Part shown: positions 8,261 through 16,350 of the stretch, one piece after another
Layout of the letters: the number at the start of each line of letters is the position of its first letter
Position numbering within the stretch: the stretch's first letter is position 1
Origin: Cellvibrionales bacterium
GTDB taxonomy: Bacteria; Pseudomonadota; Gammaproteobacteria; Pseudomonadales; JAHEGP01
Length of the DNA stretch: 21,916 nucleotides
Assembly (NCBI GenBank): GCA_024645065.1
Contig: JAHEGP010000016.1
Coordinates: forward strand, 1-21,916
Direction: 5' to 3'
Notes under the pieces: generated by a model
What the model saw: only the letters and a program-made list of their open reading frames with translations
Told to the model about the DNA's origin: nothing
The model's database searches: none
Made by a program: the position numbers and the translations under genes

Positions 8261-9247
8261 CTACTGGAAGTTGATCCAGCTATTGTAGGCTCCGAGGCGA
8301 AAACGCTCGCCCTCGAATTCCAGTACGATCCCCGGCTCGCTGATCTCGATCAGCCTGAGGCCCGCTACAATGGTGTCGCCCTCTCTGTAGAGATTGCCAT
8401 TGAGAACCACGCCCCGATCAGCCGGTCGAGCCGCGGGCATATGATCGTTGTACTTCAGGCTGGGAATCTGATGGCGTAGTTCCAGCGACAGGTCGGTGAT
8501 CTGCTGCGCCCGCAAGAAGGCACCGCCCGGGCCTTGCGTTGCCGCAGCGGTATTGTTGAGCGCCGGGATTGCCGACCTAACGCCGCTGGAACTTTTATCC
8601 GGCGCTGTGCGATAGAGCGATTCGACCCTAGGGTTCGGAGTGATTTTTGCAGGCTCCATTCGTTTTGCCGTCGAGTCGCGCGCCGAACCGGTAGCGGGCA
8701 GATCGACAGCAGCATCCTTGGTGTCGGGCCCCGGCTGCTCCTGGCTAGCGCGCCCCGTAACGGGCTTGACCGACTCCGCGCTGTCGGCCACCCCAGCCGC
8801 GGGTTTTGCGGCGACGGCTGATTCTACCTCTGCAGCAGGCCCGGGAATGCGCCCGACGGGAGCCGCTTGGGAGGCGCCACTGCTGGCGCGGGGATCAGCC
8901 CGGGTCGCTGCCGGCGCACTTGCAACGGGAGCGACGGCGGTGGCTTGGGCGCCAGCGGCTGGGCCGATAGCGCCCGCCGTCGATTCCGTGGATTGCGCCG
9001 GCTGCAGCTGTGCCTGCGGGGCAGCGGGCGCCACCGCGACGTCGGGCTGCGGCATTCGGTCTCGCAAAAAGTCGAATACCAGGTACCCGACTACCAGTGC
9101 GATCAACCAGCGCTCGAGGTGCAGGCGTTGCAATAGCGGGGGCGCCGCTTCGTCTCCCGAGCGATGCACGGATTGCAGGGTTGGAATATGGTTTTTCTCA
9201 TTGCGTTCCTGTTCCGCGCGATTGAGAGCATCGAGAATCAGCGACAT
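8261..9247 (-). CDS. gspB: Type II secretion accessory protein GspB
   Basis: GspB partners the GspA ATPase to help place the type II secretion secretin in the outer membrane across peptidoglycan. The N-terminus MSLILDALNRAEQERN is the characteristic GspB opening. It is followed by a single TM helix (about residues 47-61), a long Ala/Pro/Gln/Ser-rich periplasmic linker (about 65-250), and a C-terminal T2SSB domain (about 260-328) with VLNGNLYREGD, GLRLIEI and FRLGAYNSWINF. The 328-residue length is long because of the linker. The ATG shares its A with the gspA stop (TAATG), so translation of the two is coupled. No other gsp genes are present, in line with the separate gspAB loci of many gammaproteobacteria. 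Confidence 0.92.
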   Translation of the reverse strand: MSLILDALNRAEQERNEKNHIPTLQSVHRSGDEAAPPLLQRLHLERWLIALVVGYLVFDFLRDRMPQPDVAVAPAAPQAQLQPAQSTESTAGAIGPAAGAQATAVAPVASAPAATRADPRASSGASQAAPVGRIPGPAAEVESAVAAKPAAGVADSAESVKPVTGRASQEQPGPDTKDAAVDLPATGSARDSTAKRMEPAKITPNPRVESLYRTAPDKSSSGVRSAIPALNNTAAATQGPGGAFLRAQQITDLSLELRHQIPSLKYNDHMPAARPADRGVVLNGNLYREGDTIVAGLRLIEISEPGIVLEFEGERFRLGAYNSWINFQ

Positions 9248-11247
9248 TACTGCGCTCCTGTGTGGGCGGTGGTTTCCACCTGCAACACCGGGCTTTCGCC
9301 AAGCAGCTGGCGAACCCGCAGGATGGTATTGGTTCCCGCAACCCCGTCCACCAACAGCAACTGCTCGCTCTGGAACAGTGCCACCCGCTGCTGCAATAAT
9401 TCGTTATACCGGGTATCGGCAAGGCCTTTCGGCTGACCGTCCAACTGGGCAAATTGTTGCGCGAGCCAGGTAACCGCCTCGCCCTCGTCGTCGAGTCGCA
9501 TCGGCCCCGTGTAACCGGGCGGCTTCTGCCAGGGCAGGACGAACGTTCCAGTCCACAGTTCGCCCAGTTGCTCGAGCGTTATTGAATAATCACCCTGCTC
9601 TCCGGCGAGCATAACGCTATCATCTTCCAGGCTCACCACTACCAACCAGGCATTGACTCCGTCCGGGGTAAGTATTTCTATCACCACTGGCGCATTGTAG
9701 GTCAGCAACTGCGGCCAGCTCTCGGCCCGCAAGGTGTCGCAGCGCCAGCGCTCGCTGGCCAGGCGTCGACAGGGATCCTTGAGCGGGGCATCGATAATAC
9801 CCTGTTGCACCAGCAGTAAAGCAAGGGCCGCGGACCGATCATAGAACACCATGGCGTCCAGGGCCGGCTGCTCACCGGCGATTGCATGGGTCTCGTGCTC
9901 CGCGCCGGCCTGATCGATCGCGTCGCCAATGGCATCGCCAACGACTGGCGTGTCTGCAAACGCCGGCTGCTCAAGCCAGGGCACAGGCTCGGCCAGGAGT
10001 GCCGTCACGTCGGCAGCGGCGCCGGATGAAGGTCCCTGATCGCCTGTCTCAGCCGGCAGGACAGGAGCAGTTTCGGGCATTGTGGATAGAGCAGGAACCG
10101 CGGTGAGATCAGGATCCTGATCAGGGCCAGCATCCGGAGCAACTGGAGCGGGCGCGGCAGCTGTATCCGCTGAGCGCGCCGGGATTCCGGCAACGATATC
10201 GGGCTGAGGATCCGGAGTGGCAGGTGCCGGGTCGGAGGCCGGAACCGGCGATGCTGGCACCACTCCGGGGCCTGCTGCGACCTCACCTGGCAGAGGGTCC
10301 GCGTCACCCGCCAGACTGGCTATATCTGCCTGCTGCCCCTGCCACCACAACAAAGCGCCAGCCGCTGTCAGCAGCAACACCGCAGCGGCAGCCGGCCAGG
10401 CCCAGCGTGCGCTGCCGGCAATCCGCTCATCGTCTTCCCCCTTGACCTCCAGCGTCGCCTGACGCGCCATGGCCATATCGACCCGGGCCTTGTTCTGCCC
10501 ATAGGTGCCCAGCAGGATGCGATCGCAGAGTACGTTGATCAGCCTGGGTATACCCTGGCTCTCCTTGTGTATGTGCTGCACCACTTTGGGCGGGAACAGT
10601 TCCTGGTTGGCATGCAGACCCGCCACCTGGAGGCGGTGACGAATATAGCCTGCTGTCTCATCCAGGGTCAGGGGCTTGAGTTGATAACGGGCGGTAACGC
10701 GCTGGGACAACTGCCGCAGTTCAGGCCGGGCCAACATGACCTTGAGCTCCGGCTGGCCGATCAGGATGATCTGTAGCAGCTTGCGGGTATTGGTTTCGAG
10801 ATTGGTGAGCAGGCGAATCTGCTCGAGCGCTTCGAATTGCAAATGCTGTGCTTCATCGATCAATAACACCGTGTTGCGGCCCCGCTGGTGATTTTCCAGC
10901 AGGAAGCGGTGAAGCTTGTCGGTCAACTCCTTGAGGTTCCGGTCCTGGTCCTGATAGTCGATATGGAGCTCGTCACAGACTACCGCCAGTAACTGAACCG
11001 CGTCCAGCGCCGGATTGAGGATCAGGGCGACATCGGTCTTCGGCGGCAGTTGTTCAAGCAGGCAGCGGATTATGGTGGTTTTGCCGGTACCGACTTCGCC
11101 GGTCAGCAGGATAAAGCCGCCGCCCACACCCACGCCGTAGAGCAGATGCGCCAATGCGTCGCGGTGGCGCTCGCTCATGAACAGATAGCGTGGGTTTACC
11201 GCGATTGAGAAGGGTGCTTCTTCAAGCCCAAAATACTTGTGATACAT
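9247..11247 (-). CDS. gspA: Type II secretion assembly ATPase GspA (ExeA family) with peptidoglycan-binding tail
   Basis: This AAA ATPase anchors in the inner membrane and remodels or binds peptidoglycan so that the secretin ring can assemble. The N-terminus MYHKYFGLEEAPFSI is the ExeA hallmark. Walker A GEVGTGKTT is at residues 50-58 and Walker B TVLLIDE at 126-132, with GQPEL (sensor region) near 164-168. A TM helix spans about 282-302. A very long Pro/Ala/Asp-rich periplasmic linker (about 305-460) follows. The tail, from about 480, looks like the degenerate peptidase-like region of long GspA proteins and then a PG_binding_1 domain (about 585-650, DDEGEAVTWLAQQF...VDGVAGTNTILR). Translation is coupled to gspB by a TAATG overlap. 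The start at 11247 has no strong ribosome site but matches family N-termini. Confidence 0.93.
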   Translation of the reverse strand: MYHKYFGLEEAPFSIAVNPRYLFMSERHRDALAHLLYGVGVGGGFILLTGEVGTGKTTIIRCLLEQLPPKTDVALILNPALDAVQLLAVVCDELHIDYQDQDRNLKELTDKLHRFLLENHQRGRNTVLLIDEAQHLQFEALEQIRLLTNLETNTRKLLQIILIGQPELKVMLARPELRQLSQRVTARYQLKPLTLDETAGYIRHRLQVAGLHANQELFPPKVVQHIHKESQGIPRLINVLCDRILLGTYGQNKARVDMAMARQATLEVKGEDDERIAGSARWAWPAAAAVLLLTAAGALLWWQGQQADIASLAGDADPLPGEVAAGPGVVPASPVPASDPAPATPDPQPDIVAGIPARSADTAAAPAPVAPDAGPDQDPDLTAVPALSTMPETAPVLPAETGDQGPSSGAAADVTALLAEPVPWLEQPAFADTPVVGDAIGDAIDQAGAEHETHAIAGEQPALDAMVFYDRSAALALLLVQQGIIDAPLKDPCRRLASERWRCDTLRAESWPQLLTYNAPVVIEILTPDGVNAWLVVVSLEDDSVMLAGEQGDYSITLEQLGELWTGTFVLPWQKPPGYTGPMRLDDEGEAVTWLAQQFAQLDGQPKGLADTRYNELLQQRVALFQSEQLLLVDGVAGTNTILRVRQLLGESPVLQVETTAHTGAQ

Positions 11248-11278
11248 ACAGCCCGGTCACTCGTTAGCCAAGTACTGC

Positions 11279-11284
11279 ATTATG
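11279..11284 (-). promoter_or_regulatory. Candidate -10 box for gspA-gspB
   Basis: CATAAT on the minus strand (5/6 consensus) lies about 30 nt upstream of the gspA ATG, inside the 262-nt divergent region shared with the HMG-CoA reductase gene. The -35 is poor. On the plus strand TAAAAT near 11310 is a comparable weak candidate for the opposite gene. Nothing else stands out in 11248-11509. Confidence 0.3.
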
Positions 11285-11509
11285 GGAAATATGGGCCACG
11301 CTGACCACTGTTAAAATACGGCTCCAAAACCCGGCTCACCCGTGGGGAACAGCCGGGTAACGAGGCAAACCGGCCACCACCCGATGGATATTGCGATAGC
11401 CGGCCCAATCCGCAATACTCGCCGCAGCGCCATCCGCTGGCGGAGCAGCATTACTGCCGATTTCGAGCTGCACCAGAAGGTGGTTCACCGAATTCAATAA
11501 GAGGACTCC

Positions 11510-12688
11510 ATGATGAGCCAGGCCCCGCGCATTCCGCGATCCAGAGACAATGACTACAGCGAGGAAATCGCCGCCGAGCGGCGCGATTTCGTCACCCGGC
11601 AAACGGGCCAGGCTTTGCCACACATAGGGCACTATAACCAGCCGGTTGAACAGCTCTCGGGCAACATAGAGAACTTTTTTGGCGTTGCTCAAATGCCCCT
11701 GGGGCTGGCGGGGCCAATGCGTGTCAACGGCGAGCATGCCGACGGTGACTTTTATGTGCCCATGGCCACCACGGAGGGCACCCTGGTGGCAAGCTACAGT
11801 CGCGGCATGAAACTGCTGAACGCCTGCGGCGGTGTAACGACTACGGTGGTTGAAAAGTACATGCAGCGCTCGCCGGTGTTTTCGTTTGCGGACAGTCGCC
11901 AGAGCCGCGAATTTGGCGCCTGGGTCATTGCCCGCTTCGAGGCGATAAAAAAGGCTGCTGAGGCTACCACCAGCATCGGCAAGCTGAGCCATATCGAACA
12001 GTACCAGATCGCCCGCCTGCGCTACCTGCGCTTCAACTACACCACCGGCGATGCAGCCGGACAAAACATGGTAGGTAAAGCCACCCTCGCCGCCTGCGAG
12101 TGGATCCAGGACAATTACCCGGCACCCTACAGCTGGACACTCTCCGGCAATATCGATACCGACAAGAAACACTCGCAAATGAACCTGATGCATTCCCGTG
12201 GCACCCGGGTGGTGGCTGAGGCCACTATTCCCAATGCCACTCTCCAGCAAATGATGGGTGTCAGCACCCGCACCCTGTATCGCCAGCGCCAGATATCTAA
12301 CGTTGGAGCAATGCTGTCGCATGCCGCTAACAATGGTGCCCACGCGGCCAATGGTATCGCCGCGGTATTTATTGCCACCGGACAGGACGAAGCCAATGTC
12401 GCCGAGTCTCACGCTGGCCTGGTCTATACCGAGCTAATGGATAACGACGACTACTACTGGTCGATCACCCTGCCCTCCCTGATTGTGGCTACCTATGGCG
12501 GCGGCACCGGCCTTGGCACCCAGCGAGAGGCCCTGGAGATGCTCGGATGTTACGGCCAGGGCAAGGCCGTCAAACTCGCCGAGATTATTGCCGCCACGGT
12601 GCTGGCGGGGGATATTTCACTCAGTAGCGCTATTCTGGCTGGCGACTGGGTATCCAGCCACGACCGCCTCGGCCGCAATCGCCCTTGA
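11510..12688 (+). CDS. Class I-type hydroxymethylglutaryl-CoA reductase (soluble)
   Basis: HMG-CoA reductase makes mevalonate from HMG-CoA with NAD(P)H. The 392-residue soluble protein keeps all four catalytic residues of the class I enzyme: Glu89 in PMATTEGTLVAS, Lys219 in TDKKHSQMN, Asp293 in GQDEANV, and His384 in SSHDRLGRNRP. TGDAAGQNMVG (about 179-189) and YGGGTGLGTQREALEMLG (about 329-346) complete the signature. DKK and the C-terminal SH...NR motif place it with the class I (eukaryote/archaea-like) form rather than class II degradative enzymes. There is no membrane domain. GAGGA lies 4-8 nt before the paired ATG codons. No other mevalonate gene is adjacent, and gammaproteobacteria normally use the MEP route, so its metabolic role here is open. 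Confidence 0.92.
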   Translation: MMSQAPRIPRSRDNDYSEEIAAERRDFVTRQTGQALPHIGHYNQPVEQLSGNIENFFGVAQMPLGLAGPMRVNGEHADGDFYVPMATTEGTLVASYSRGMKLLNACGGVTTTVVEKYMQRSPVFSFADSRQSREFGAWVIARFEAIKKAAEATTSIGKLSHIEQYQIARLRYLRFNYTTGDAAGQNMVGKATLAACEWIQDNYPAPYSWTLSGNIDTDKKHSQMNLMHSRGTRVVAEATIPNATLQQMMGVSTRTLYRQRQISNVGAMLSHAANNGAHAANGIAAVFIATGQDEANVAESHAGLVYTELMDNDDYYWSITLPSLIVATYGGGTGLGTQREALEMLGCYGQGKAVKLAEIIAATVLAGDISLSSAILAGDWVSSHDRLGRNRP

Positions 12689-12706
12689 TTCGGTTCAAAT
12701 GCCAGC

Positions 12707-12731
12707 GGCAATTACCAGCCTGGTAATTGCC
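12707..12731. repeat. Perfect palindrome between the HMG-CoA reductase and DDN-type genes
   Basis: GGCAATTACCAG (12707-12718) and its exact complement CTGGTAATTGCC (12720-12731) flank one central C. As RNA it would fold into a 10-bp stem with a 5-nt loop. No T-run follows, so it is a poor terminator. It ends 51 nt before the next ATG and could be an operator or a stabilising hairpin. Confidence 0.6.
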
Positions 12732-12782
12732 TGTTCCCCCGCGATAGCGGTACAGTAGGACATCCCCCAAGGAGTTGGCTAC

Positions 12783-13229
12783 ATGCTGCAAGTACAGGAC
12801 ACTTTTTCCACTGTTGAATCACTTTTTTTCAAGAACCTCAATCGCATTGCCAAGCCGCTGATAAAGGCTGGTATCGGGTCCCCTGGGCCATTGCCGACCG
12901 GGCTGATACTGCTGGAGACCATTGGTCGCAAAACCGGGCGCCGGTTCGAGACCCCGGTAGTGGCATCCATGTTTGGCAAATATCTGTTGATCGGCACGGT
13001 CCGAAACCGCTCCCAGTGGATCAAAAACCTGGCGGCCCAGCGCGATGTCAATTACTGGATCAAGGGTAAAACCCGAACCGCTGGAGTGACCGTATTTTTG
13101 CCGGGGGGCGACTTCGCCAGTCAGGGTGCAGACTTACCCCCGCTGCTCGTTCCCATGGCCAAAGCGCTATTTCTATTTACCCGGAGCATTGGCGCCAGCT
13201 TCGCGATTTTACAAACCCGAGACCAATAG
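12783..13229 (+). CDS. DDN-type deazaflavin/flavin-dependent oxidoreductase (nitroreductase-like split barrel)
   Basis: This 148-residue protein belongs to the family of mycobacterial Ddn, whose characterised members use F420H2 to reduce quinones or nitroaromatics. The core motif is ILLETIGRKTGRRFETPVV (about residues 42-60), the phosphate-binding GRKSGxxxxTP signature. It is followed by strands GKYLLIGT and WIKNLAAQRDVNYWIKGK, as in other split-barrel proteins. AAGGAG lies 9 nt upstream of the ATG. It follows the HMG-CoA reductase gene by 94 nt on the same strand, with a palindrome in between. F420 is not generally made by gammaproteobacteria, so the cofactor could be F420, FMN or heme. The sequence alone does not decide it. 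Confidence 0.8.
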   Translation: MLQVQDTFSTVESLFFKNLNRIAKPLIKAGIGSPGPLPTGLILLETIGRKTGRRFETPVVASMFGKYLLIGTVRNRSQWIKNLAAQRDVNYWIKGKTRTAGVTVFLPGGDFASQGADLPPLLVPMAKALFLFTRSIGASFAILQTRDQ

Positions 13230-13565
13230 CACCGTCTCGTCCGGGCTTGCAATGAGCCCGTTACCCGGTGGCGCCCGACCCGCAAACACATCTTCTCACC
13301 GCAGTTGCGCAAAGTTAATCAGCGGCCAGTTTGGGCCTCCCGACAGAACCTTTCGCCGGGCGCAGAGTCCTAGTAATAAGGCGGGTATTGGTAATGTCGT
13401 TAATAACCAATCACTCTAAGATCAAATTTTTATAGAAAACCTTGGTCTTAATACACTTGTCGACGGACGACGTAAGTACCAAAGATCTAATGCAGTGAAC
13501 AGGCAGATGCTGGTGAATAGCAAGCCTGCATACGAAGAAGAATATGCCCAGGAGAGGTGAGTATC
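13230..13565. other. 336-nt intergenic region with inverted repeats
   Basis: No convincing gene is seen. It holds a 6-bp-stem hairpin CGGGCT/AGCCCG (13242-13260) just after the DDN-type gene, without a T-run. An inverted pair ATTGGT (13387-13392) / ACCAAT (13406-13411) lies in an AT-richer stretch. A hairpin CAGGC (13500-13504) / GCCTG (13524-13528) sits shortly upstream of the AGGAG ribosome site of the next gene. The latter two are plausible regulatory elements for the 13566 gene, and a TATAGA -10-like box is near 13429. A small RNA cannot be excluded. Confidence 0.4.
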
Positions 13566-14123
13566 ATGAAAAGACATTACTATATTTCCGATTCCCTTGA
13601 TGAACTGTCAACCGTGCAGCGTGAACTCACTGGGCAGGGCATCACCACGCCACAAATCCACGTACTGAGCTGGGATGATGCCGAGGTGGCCCGCCGCGAG
13701 CTCAACGAGGTTGAGGCCGTTCTCAAGAAAGACGTCGTAAACTCGATGAACCGCGGCGCTCTGATCGGGGTGATGGCGGCCCTGGGGGTTCTGCTGTTTG
13801 GCTTTGTGTCCGGGTTTACCAACAGCGCGCTGGGCTGGATGCCGATTATTTTCCTCGCCATCGTGATGCTGGGTTTTTGCACCTGGCTCGGCGGCTTTTA
13901 TGGTATCCAGGAGCCCCACCACCAGTTCAAGCGGTTCCAGCAGGACCTGGAAAAGGGCAGGCACGTGTTTTTTGTCGACCTGTACCCGGAGCAGGAAGCC
14001 ATCATGGACGATCTCGTGAAGCGCAAGCCGGGACTGCGTCACGCCGGAGACGATGCCTCCGTGCCATCCTGGGTCGTCCAGTTCCAGAACCGCTGGCGTA
14101 ACTTTGTCGAGGTCATGCCCTGA
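13566..14123 (+). CDS. Two-TM membrane protein of a conserved proteobacterial family, function unknown
   Basis: A 185-residue protein with an N-terminal soluble part (MKRHYYISDSLDELSTVQREL, then ITTPQIHVLSWDD) that resembles the first half of proteins sensing or binding through a ferredoxin-like fold. Two hydrophobic helices follow (about 65-84 and 89-112), then GIQEPHHQFKRFQQDLEKG and HVFFVDLYPEQE, and a C-terminal VVQFQNRWRNFVEVMP. I recognise this as a family widespread in marine gammaproteobacteria, often given vague database names, with no tested function that I know of. ATG 13566 is preferred over the in-frame GTG at 13557 because AGGAGAGG (13550-13557) is correctly spaced for it. The gene is monocistronic, with a terminator at 14143-14174. 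Confidence 0.8.
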   Translation: MKRHYYISDSLDELSTVQRELTGQGITTPQIHVLSWDDAEVARRELNEVEAVLKKDVVNSMNRGALIGVMAALGVLLFGFVSGFTNSALGWMPIIFLAIVMLGFCTWLGGFYGIQEPHHQFKRFQQDLEKGRHVFFVDLYPEQEAIMDDLVKRKPGLRHAGDDASVPSWVVQFQNRWRNFVEVMP

Positions 14124-14142
14124 ACGTCAGTTCTCTCCCCTC

Positions 14143-14174
14143 ACGCGTCGGCTGACTGCCGGCGCGTCTTTTTT
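14143..14174 (+). terminator. Rho-independent terminator
   Basis: The stem ACGCGTCGGC (14143-14152) / GCCGGCGCGT (14158-14167) has one G-T wobble and a 5-nt loop TGACT. It is followed by C and six T residues (14169-14174). It lies 19 nt after the stop of the two-TM protein gene. Confidence 0.9.
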
Positions 14175-14243
14175 ACCTGCGAACCGAATTCTCCCGGCCA
14201 CGCACGCTAACTGCTGAGTCCCCCGGCCGCGGTGACCCCGGTA

Positions 14244-14468
14244 CTAGCAGACCGCTTCATCAACGACCCGCACGCGATTACCGTCAAATTCGACCAACTG
14301 GCCGGCAACTATCTTGCACCGCCGCCGCAACTCTACGGCGCTATCGACGGTAACCAGGCCGGCATCGATACGCTGTTTTGCCTGCCCCCCGCTGTCACAC
14401 CACCCCTGCAACTTCAGCAGGTTATTGAGAGCGATGAAGGGCTGCCCCTGCAAATTGAACTGCTGCAT
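14244..14468 (-). CDS. YbcJ-like S4-domain RNA-binding protein
   Basis: A 74-residue protein that is essentially one S4 RNA-binding domain. FIALNNLLKLQGWCDSGGQAK is followed by RIDAGLVTVDSAVELRRRCKI and a closing strand pair with LVEFDGNRVRVV. The spacing (L-K, G-x-A-K, G-x-V-x-V-x, R-x-x-K-I) matches E. coli YbcJ and related short S4 proteins, which are thought to bind RNA or ribosomal material. Its ATG overlaps the trhO stop in TGATG, so it is translationally coupled to a tRNA-modifying enzyme. This supports an RNA-related role but does not prove it. Confidence 0.85.
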   Translation of the reverse strand: MQQFNLQGQPFIALNNLLKLQGWCDSGGQAKQRIDAGLVTVDSAVELRRRCKIVAGQLVEFDGNRVRVVDEAVC

Positions 14469-15466
14469 CAGGCCTGTGCCCGGTTGCGTTGTTCGTTTTT
14501 ATGTTGCAGCTTTCTTTCACGGTTGGTCCGTCGCTGCTCCCTGGCGGCATCCCCCAGATGCTTCATACCCCGGGAGCTTGCGAGGCGCATCTGCTTCTCC
14601 CGCTGGGCAAAGCGCTGGCGCTGCAATTCGCTGGTTTTGTGGTGGCAATGGGGGCAACTGACCCCGGGTTCATAGTACTCGCTCGCCATATCCTGCGCAG
14701 TAATCGGCATACGGCAGGCATTACACTGCTGGTAACTGCCCTGCTGCAATTGATGGTTCACCGCTACCCGATTGTCGAATACAAAACATTCGCCTTCCCA
14801 GCTCGATCGCTCCTCGGGAACGTCCTCAAGGTATTTCAGGATGCCGCCCTCGAGGTGATAAACCTCTTCAAAGCCCTGCTGCTTGAGAAAAGCGGTGGAT
14901 TTCTCGCAGCGGATACCGCCGGTGCAGAACATGGCAACCTTCTTGTGCCGGGAGGGATCCAGGTTTTGCTTTACGAAGTCGGGAAATTCGCGAAAAGTGG
15001 TGGTTTTGGGGTTGACCGCATTTTTGAAGCTGCCGATCTGCACCTCATAGTCGTTGCGTGTATCGATGAGGGTCACCTCCGGATCGGCTATCAGCTCATC
15101 CCAGTCTGCGGGCTTCACATAGGTGCCGACAATATGATTGGGGTCTATATTCGGCTGACCCATGGTGACGATTTCCTTCTTCAACTTGACCTTGGCTCGC
15201 AGGAACGGGACCGTATCATCATAGGATTCCTTGTGGCTGAGCCTTGCCAGTCTCGAATCCTGCTTGAGCCAGTTCAGCAGCGAGTCGATCCCGTCGCGCG
15301 GCCCCGCCACGGTGCCGTTGATACCCTCTCGGGCCAGCAGCAGGGTACCCTTGATACCATTGGCGTCCATGATCTCGAGCAAGGGCTCACGCAGGGCGGC
15401 GTAATCGTCCAGCGGGACAAACAGGTACATGGCCGAAACCACGATATCGGGGGAGCTGGTCATCAT
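14468..15466 (-). CDS. trhO: tRNA uridine(34) hydroxylase TrhO (YceA family)
   Basis: This rhodanese-family enzyme performs oxygen-dependent hydroxylation of U34 in certain tRNAs, the first step toward 5-carboxymethoxy/methoxy-uridine. The 332-residue protein has the N-terminal acylphosphatase-like region (LVPLDDY-type strand and EGINGTVAG at about 47-55). A rhodanese domain follows, with TLIDTRNDYE and the active loop CTGGIRCEKS (181-190; Cys181 and Cys187). It ends with a Cys-rich tail (CNAC...CPHC) and a basic C-terminus. AAGGA lies 5 nt before the first of two adjacent ATGs, and a strong promoter lies 50-80 nt upstream. Both features and the TGATG overlap with the S4 gene define a two-gene operon. 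Confidence 0.95.
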   Translation of the reverse strand: MMTSSPDIVVSAMYLFVPLDDYAALREPLLEIMDANGIKGTLLLAREGINGTVAGPRDGIDSLLNWLKQDSRLARLSHKESYDDTVPFLRAKVKLKKEIVTMGQPNIDPNHIVGTYVKPADWDELIADPEVTLIDTRNDYEVQIGSFKNAVNPKTTTFREFPDFVKQNLDPSRHKKVAMFCTGGIRCEKSTAFLKQQGFEEVYHLEGGILKYLEDVPEERSSWEGECFVFDNRVAVNHQLQQGSYQQCNACRMPITAQDMASEYYEPGVSCPHCHHKTSELQRQRFAQREKQMRLASSRGMKHLGDAAREQRRTNRERKLQHKNEQRNRAQA

Positions 15467-15519
15467 TTATTCCTTTCAGCGGTCTGGAACGTAAATCCAG
15501 GGCATTGATCTCGGCGCGT

Positions 15520-15548
15520 ATTATAGGGAAACCGGACTCCTTCGTCAG
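15520..15548 (-). promoter_or_regulatory. Near-consensus sigma-70 promoter for trhO and the S4 gene
   Basis: On the minus strand a perfect TATAAT (15520-15525) is separated by exactly 17 bp from CTGACG (15543-15548, 4/6 of the -35 consensus). The -10 lies 54 nt upstream of the trhO ATG. Confidence 0.72.
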
Positions 15549-15720
15549 CAGGCAATCCCGGGGCGGGCCGGAATCTCGCCGGGACACCGCGGCAACAAGC
15601 CCGACTGGATGTGAAGCATCCGATTTTATCCCCACAGGTTTTTTAAAACCCAGCGTTTACTGATAGACTTCCCAGCTCGCAATGTGGCTTTAATTGCGGG
15701 CTCACCCACAGGGACAACAC

Positions 15721-16350
15721 ATGAATAAATCGCTCTTTTTGCTTACCGTGACGGCGCTGGTACAGGCTTGCGCGTCTTCCCAACCGGCCGATGACCAAAT
15801 CCATGGCGGCATCGACAATCTTTACGCGCTCAACGGCTGTTACGACAACCTGGCCGCAAGCAATCCCGCCACCCCGGCTAACAGGTACCTGAGCACGATC
15901 ATCTGGCAGCAGTTTTCCCATTTGCCCCATAACGAGATTGCCCATGTCGACATCAACGCCATCTCCGACAAAACCATTGTGGCGACCGCCATTGGTCATT
16001 CAGGGGAGATTATCCTGAAGAACGACCTCAGGAATGGGGATGAATTCGTGCTGAAGAACGGCGCGCTCAACTTCACCACGTACCATGAATTTTCGTTCGC
16101 CTATCCCGCCGATTACCGCTTTGCCTCCGCCGGTTGTGACGCCGTGACCCTCGGGGTTGATGCCGTATGCCCAGGCAAAACCGGGTCTAAAGGTGTATTG
16201 GCTGGAGCCGCACTGACGGTCTGGCCAGACCCCGGCCAGTCCCAGGCCGCGATGCGCTTTGTTCGCAACTGGGGAAGCTGTGAGCAGTACCAATACGGCA
16301 TAGACCCTGACCGCGGCCTGCGTGAGACCGAACAGCGCAAGCAGTTGTAA
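15721..16350 (+). CDS. Predicted lipoprotein, function unknown
   Basis: A 209-residue protein with a short lipoprotein-type signal, MNKSLFLLTVTALVQAC. The Cys at 17 is preceded by Ala at -1 and Gln at -2, a slightly unusual lipobox. The mature part starts ASSQPADDQIHGG and contains four more Cys residues that could form disulfides (NGCYDN, SAGCDA, DAVCPG, GSCEQY), which fits an exported protein. I recognise no family. The start at 15721 is preferred over the in-frame ATG at 15694 because the latter would put a basic and His-rich segment before the signal; the CAGGGAC upstream is a weak ribosome site. A gene-sized 254-nt gap separates it from trhO, and a 12-bp palindrome (GGGCAGCTGCCC, 16351-16362) directly follows its stop. 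Confidence 0.75.
   Translation: MNKSLFLLTVTALVQACASSQPADDQIHGGIDNLYALNGCYDNLAASNPATPANRYLSTIIWQQFSHLPHNEIAHVDINAISDKTIVATAIGHSGEIILKNDLRNGDEFVLKNGALNFTTYHEFSFAYPADYRFASAGCDAVTLGVDAVCPGKTGSKGVLAGAALTVWPDPGQSQAAMRFVRNWGSCEQYQYGIDPDRGLRETEQRKQL

Noticed and set aside
8640..9473. 277-codon frame opposite gspB and the end of gspA
   Set aside because: It is low-complexity Ala/Gly/Arg sequence mirroring the repetitive linker of GspB, with no start signal.
11336..12412. 358-codon open frame antisense to the HMG-CoA reductase gene
   Set aside because: The opposite strand encodes a protein with complete catalytic motifs. The antisense product shows no family motif and arises from GC-biased codon use.
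14489..15508. 339-codon open frame antisense to trhO
   Set aside because: trhO has all family motifs, a promoter and a ribosome site. The antisense frame has neither motifs nor a ribosome site.
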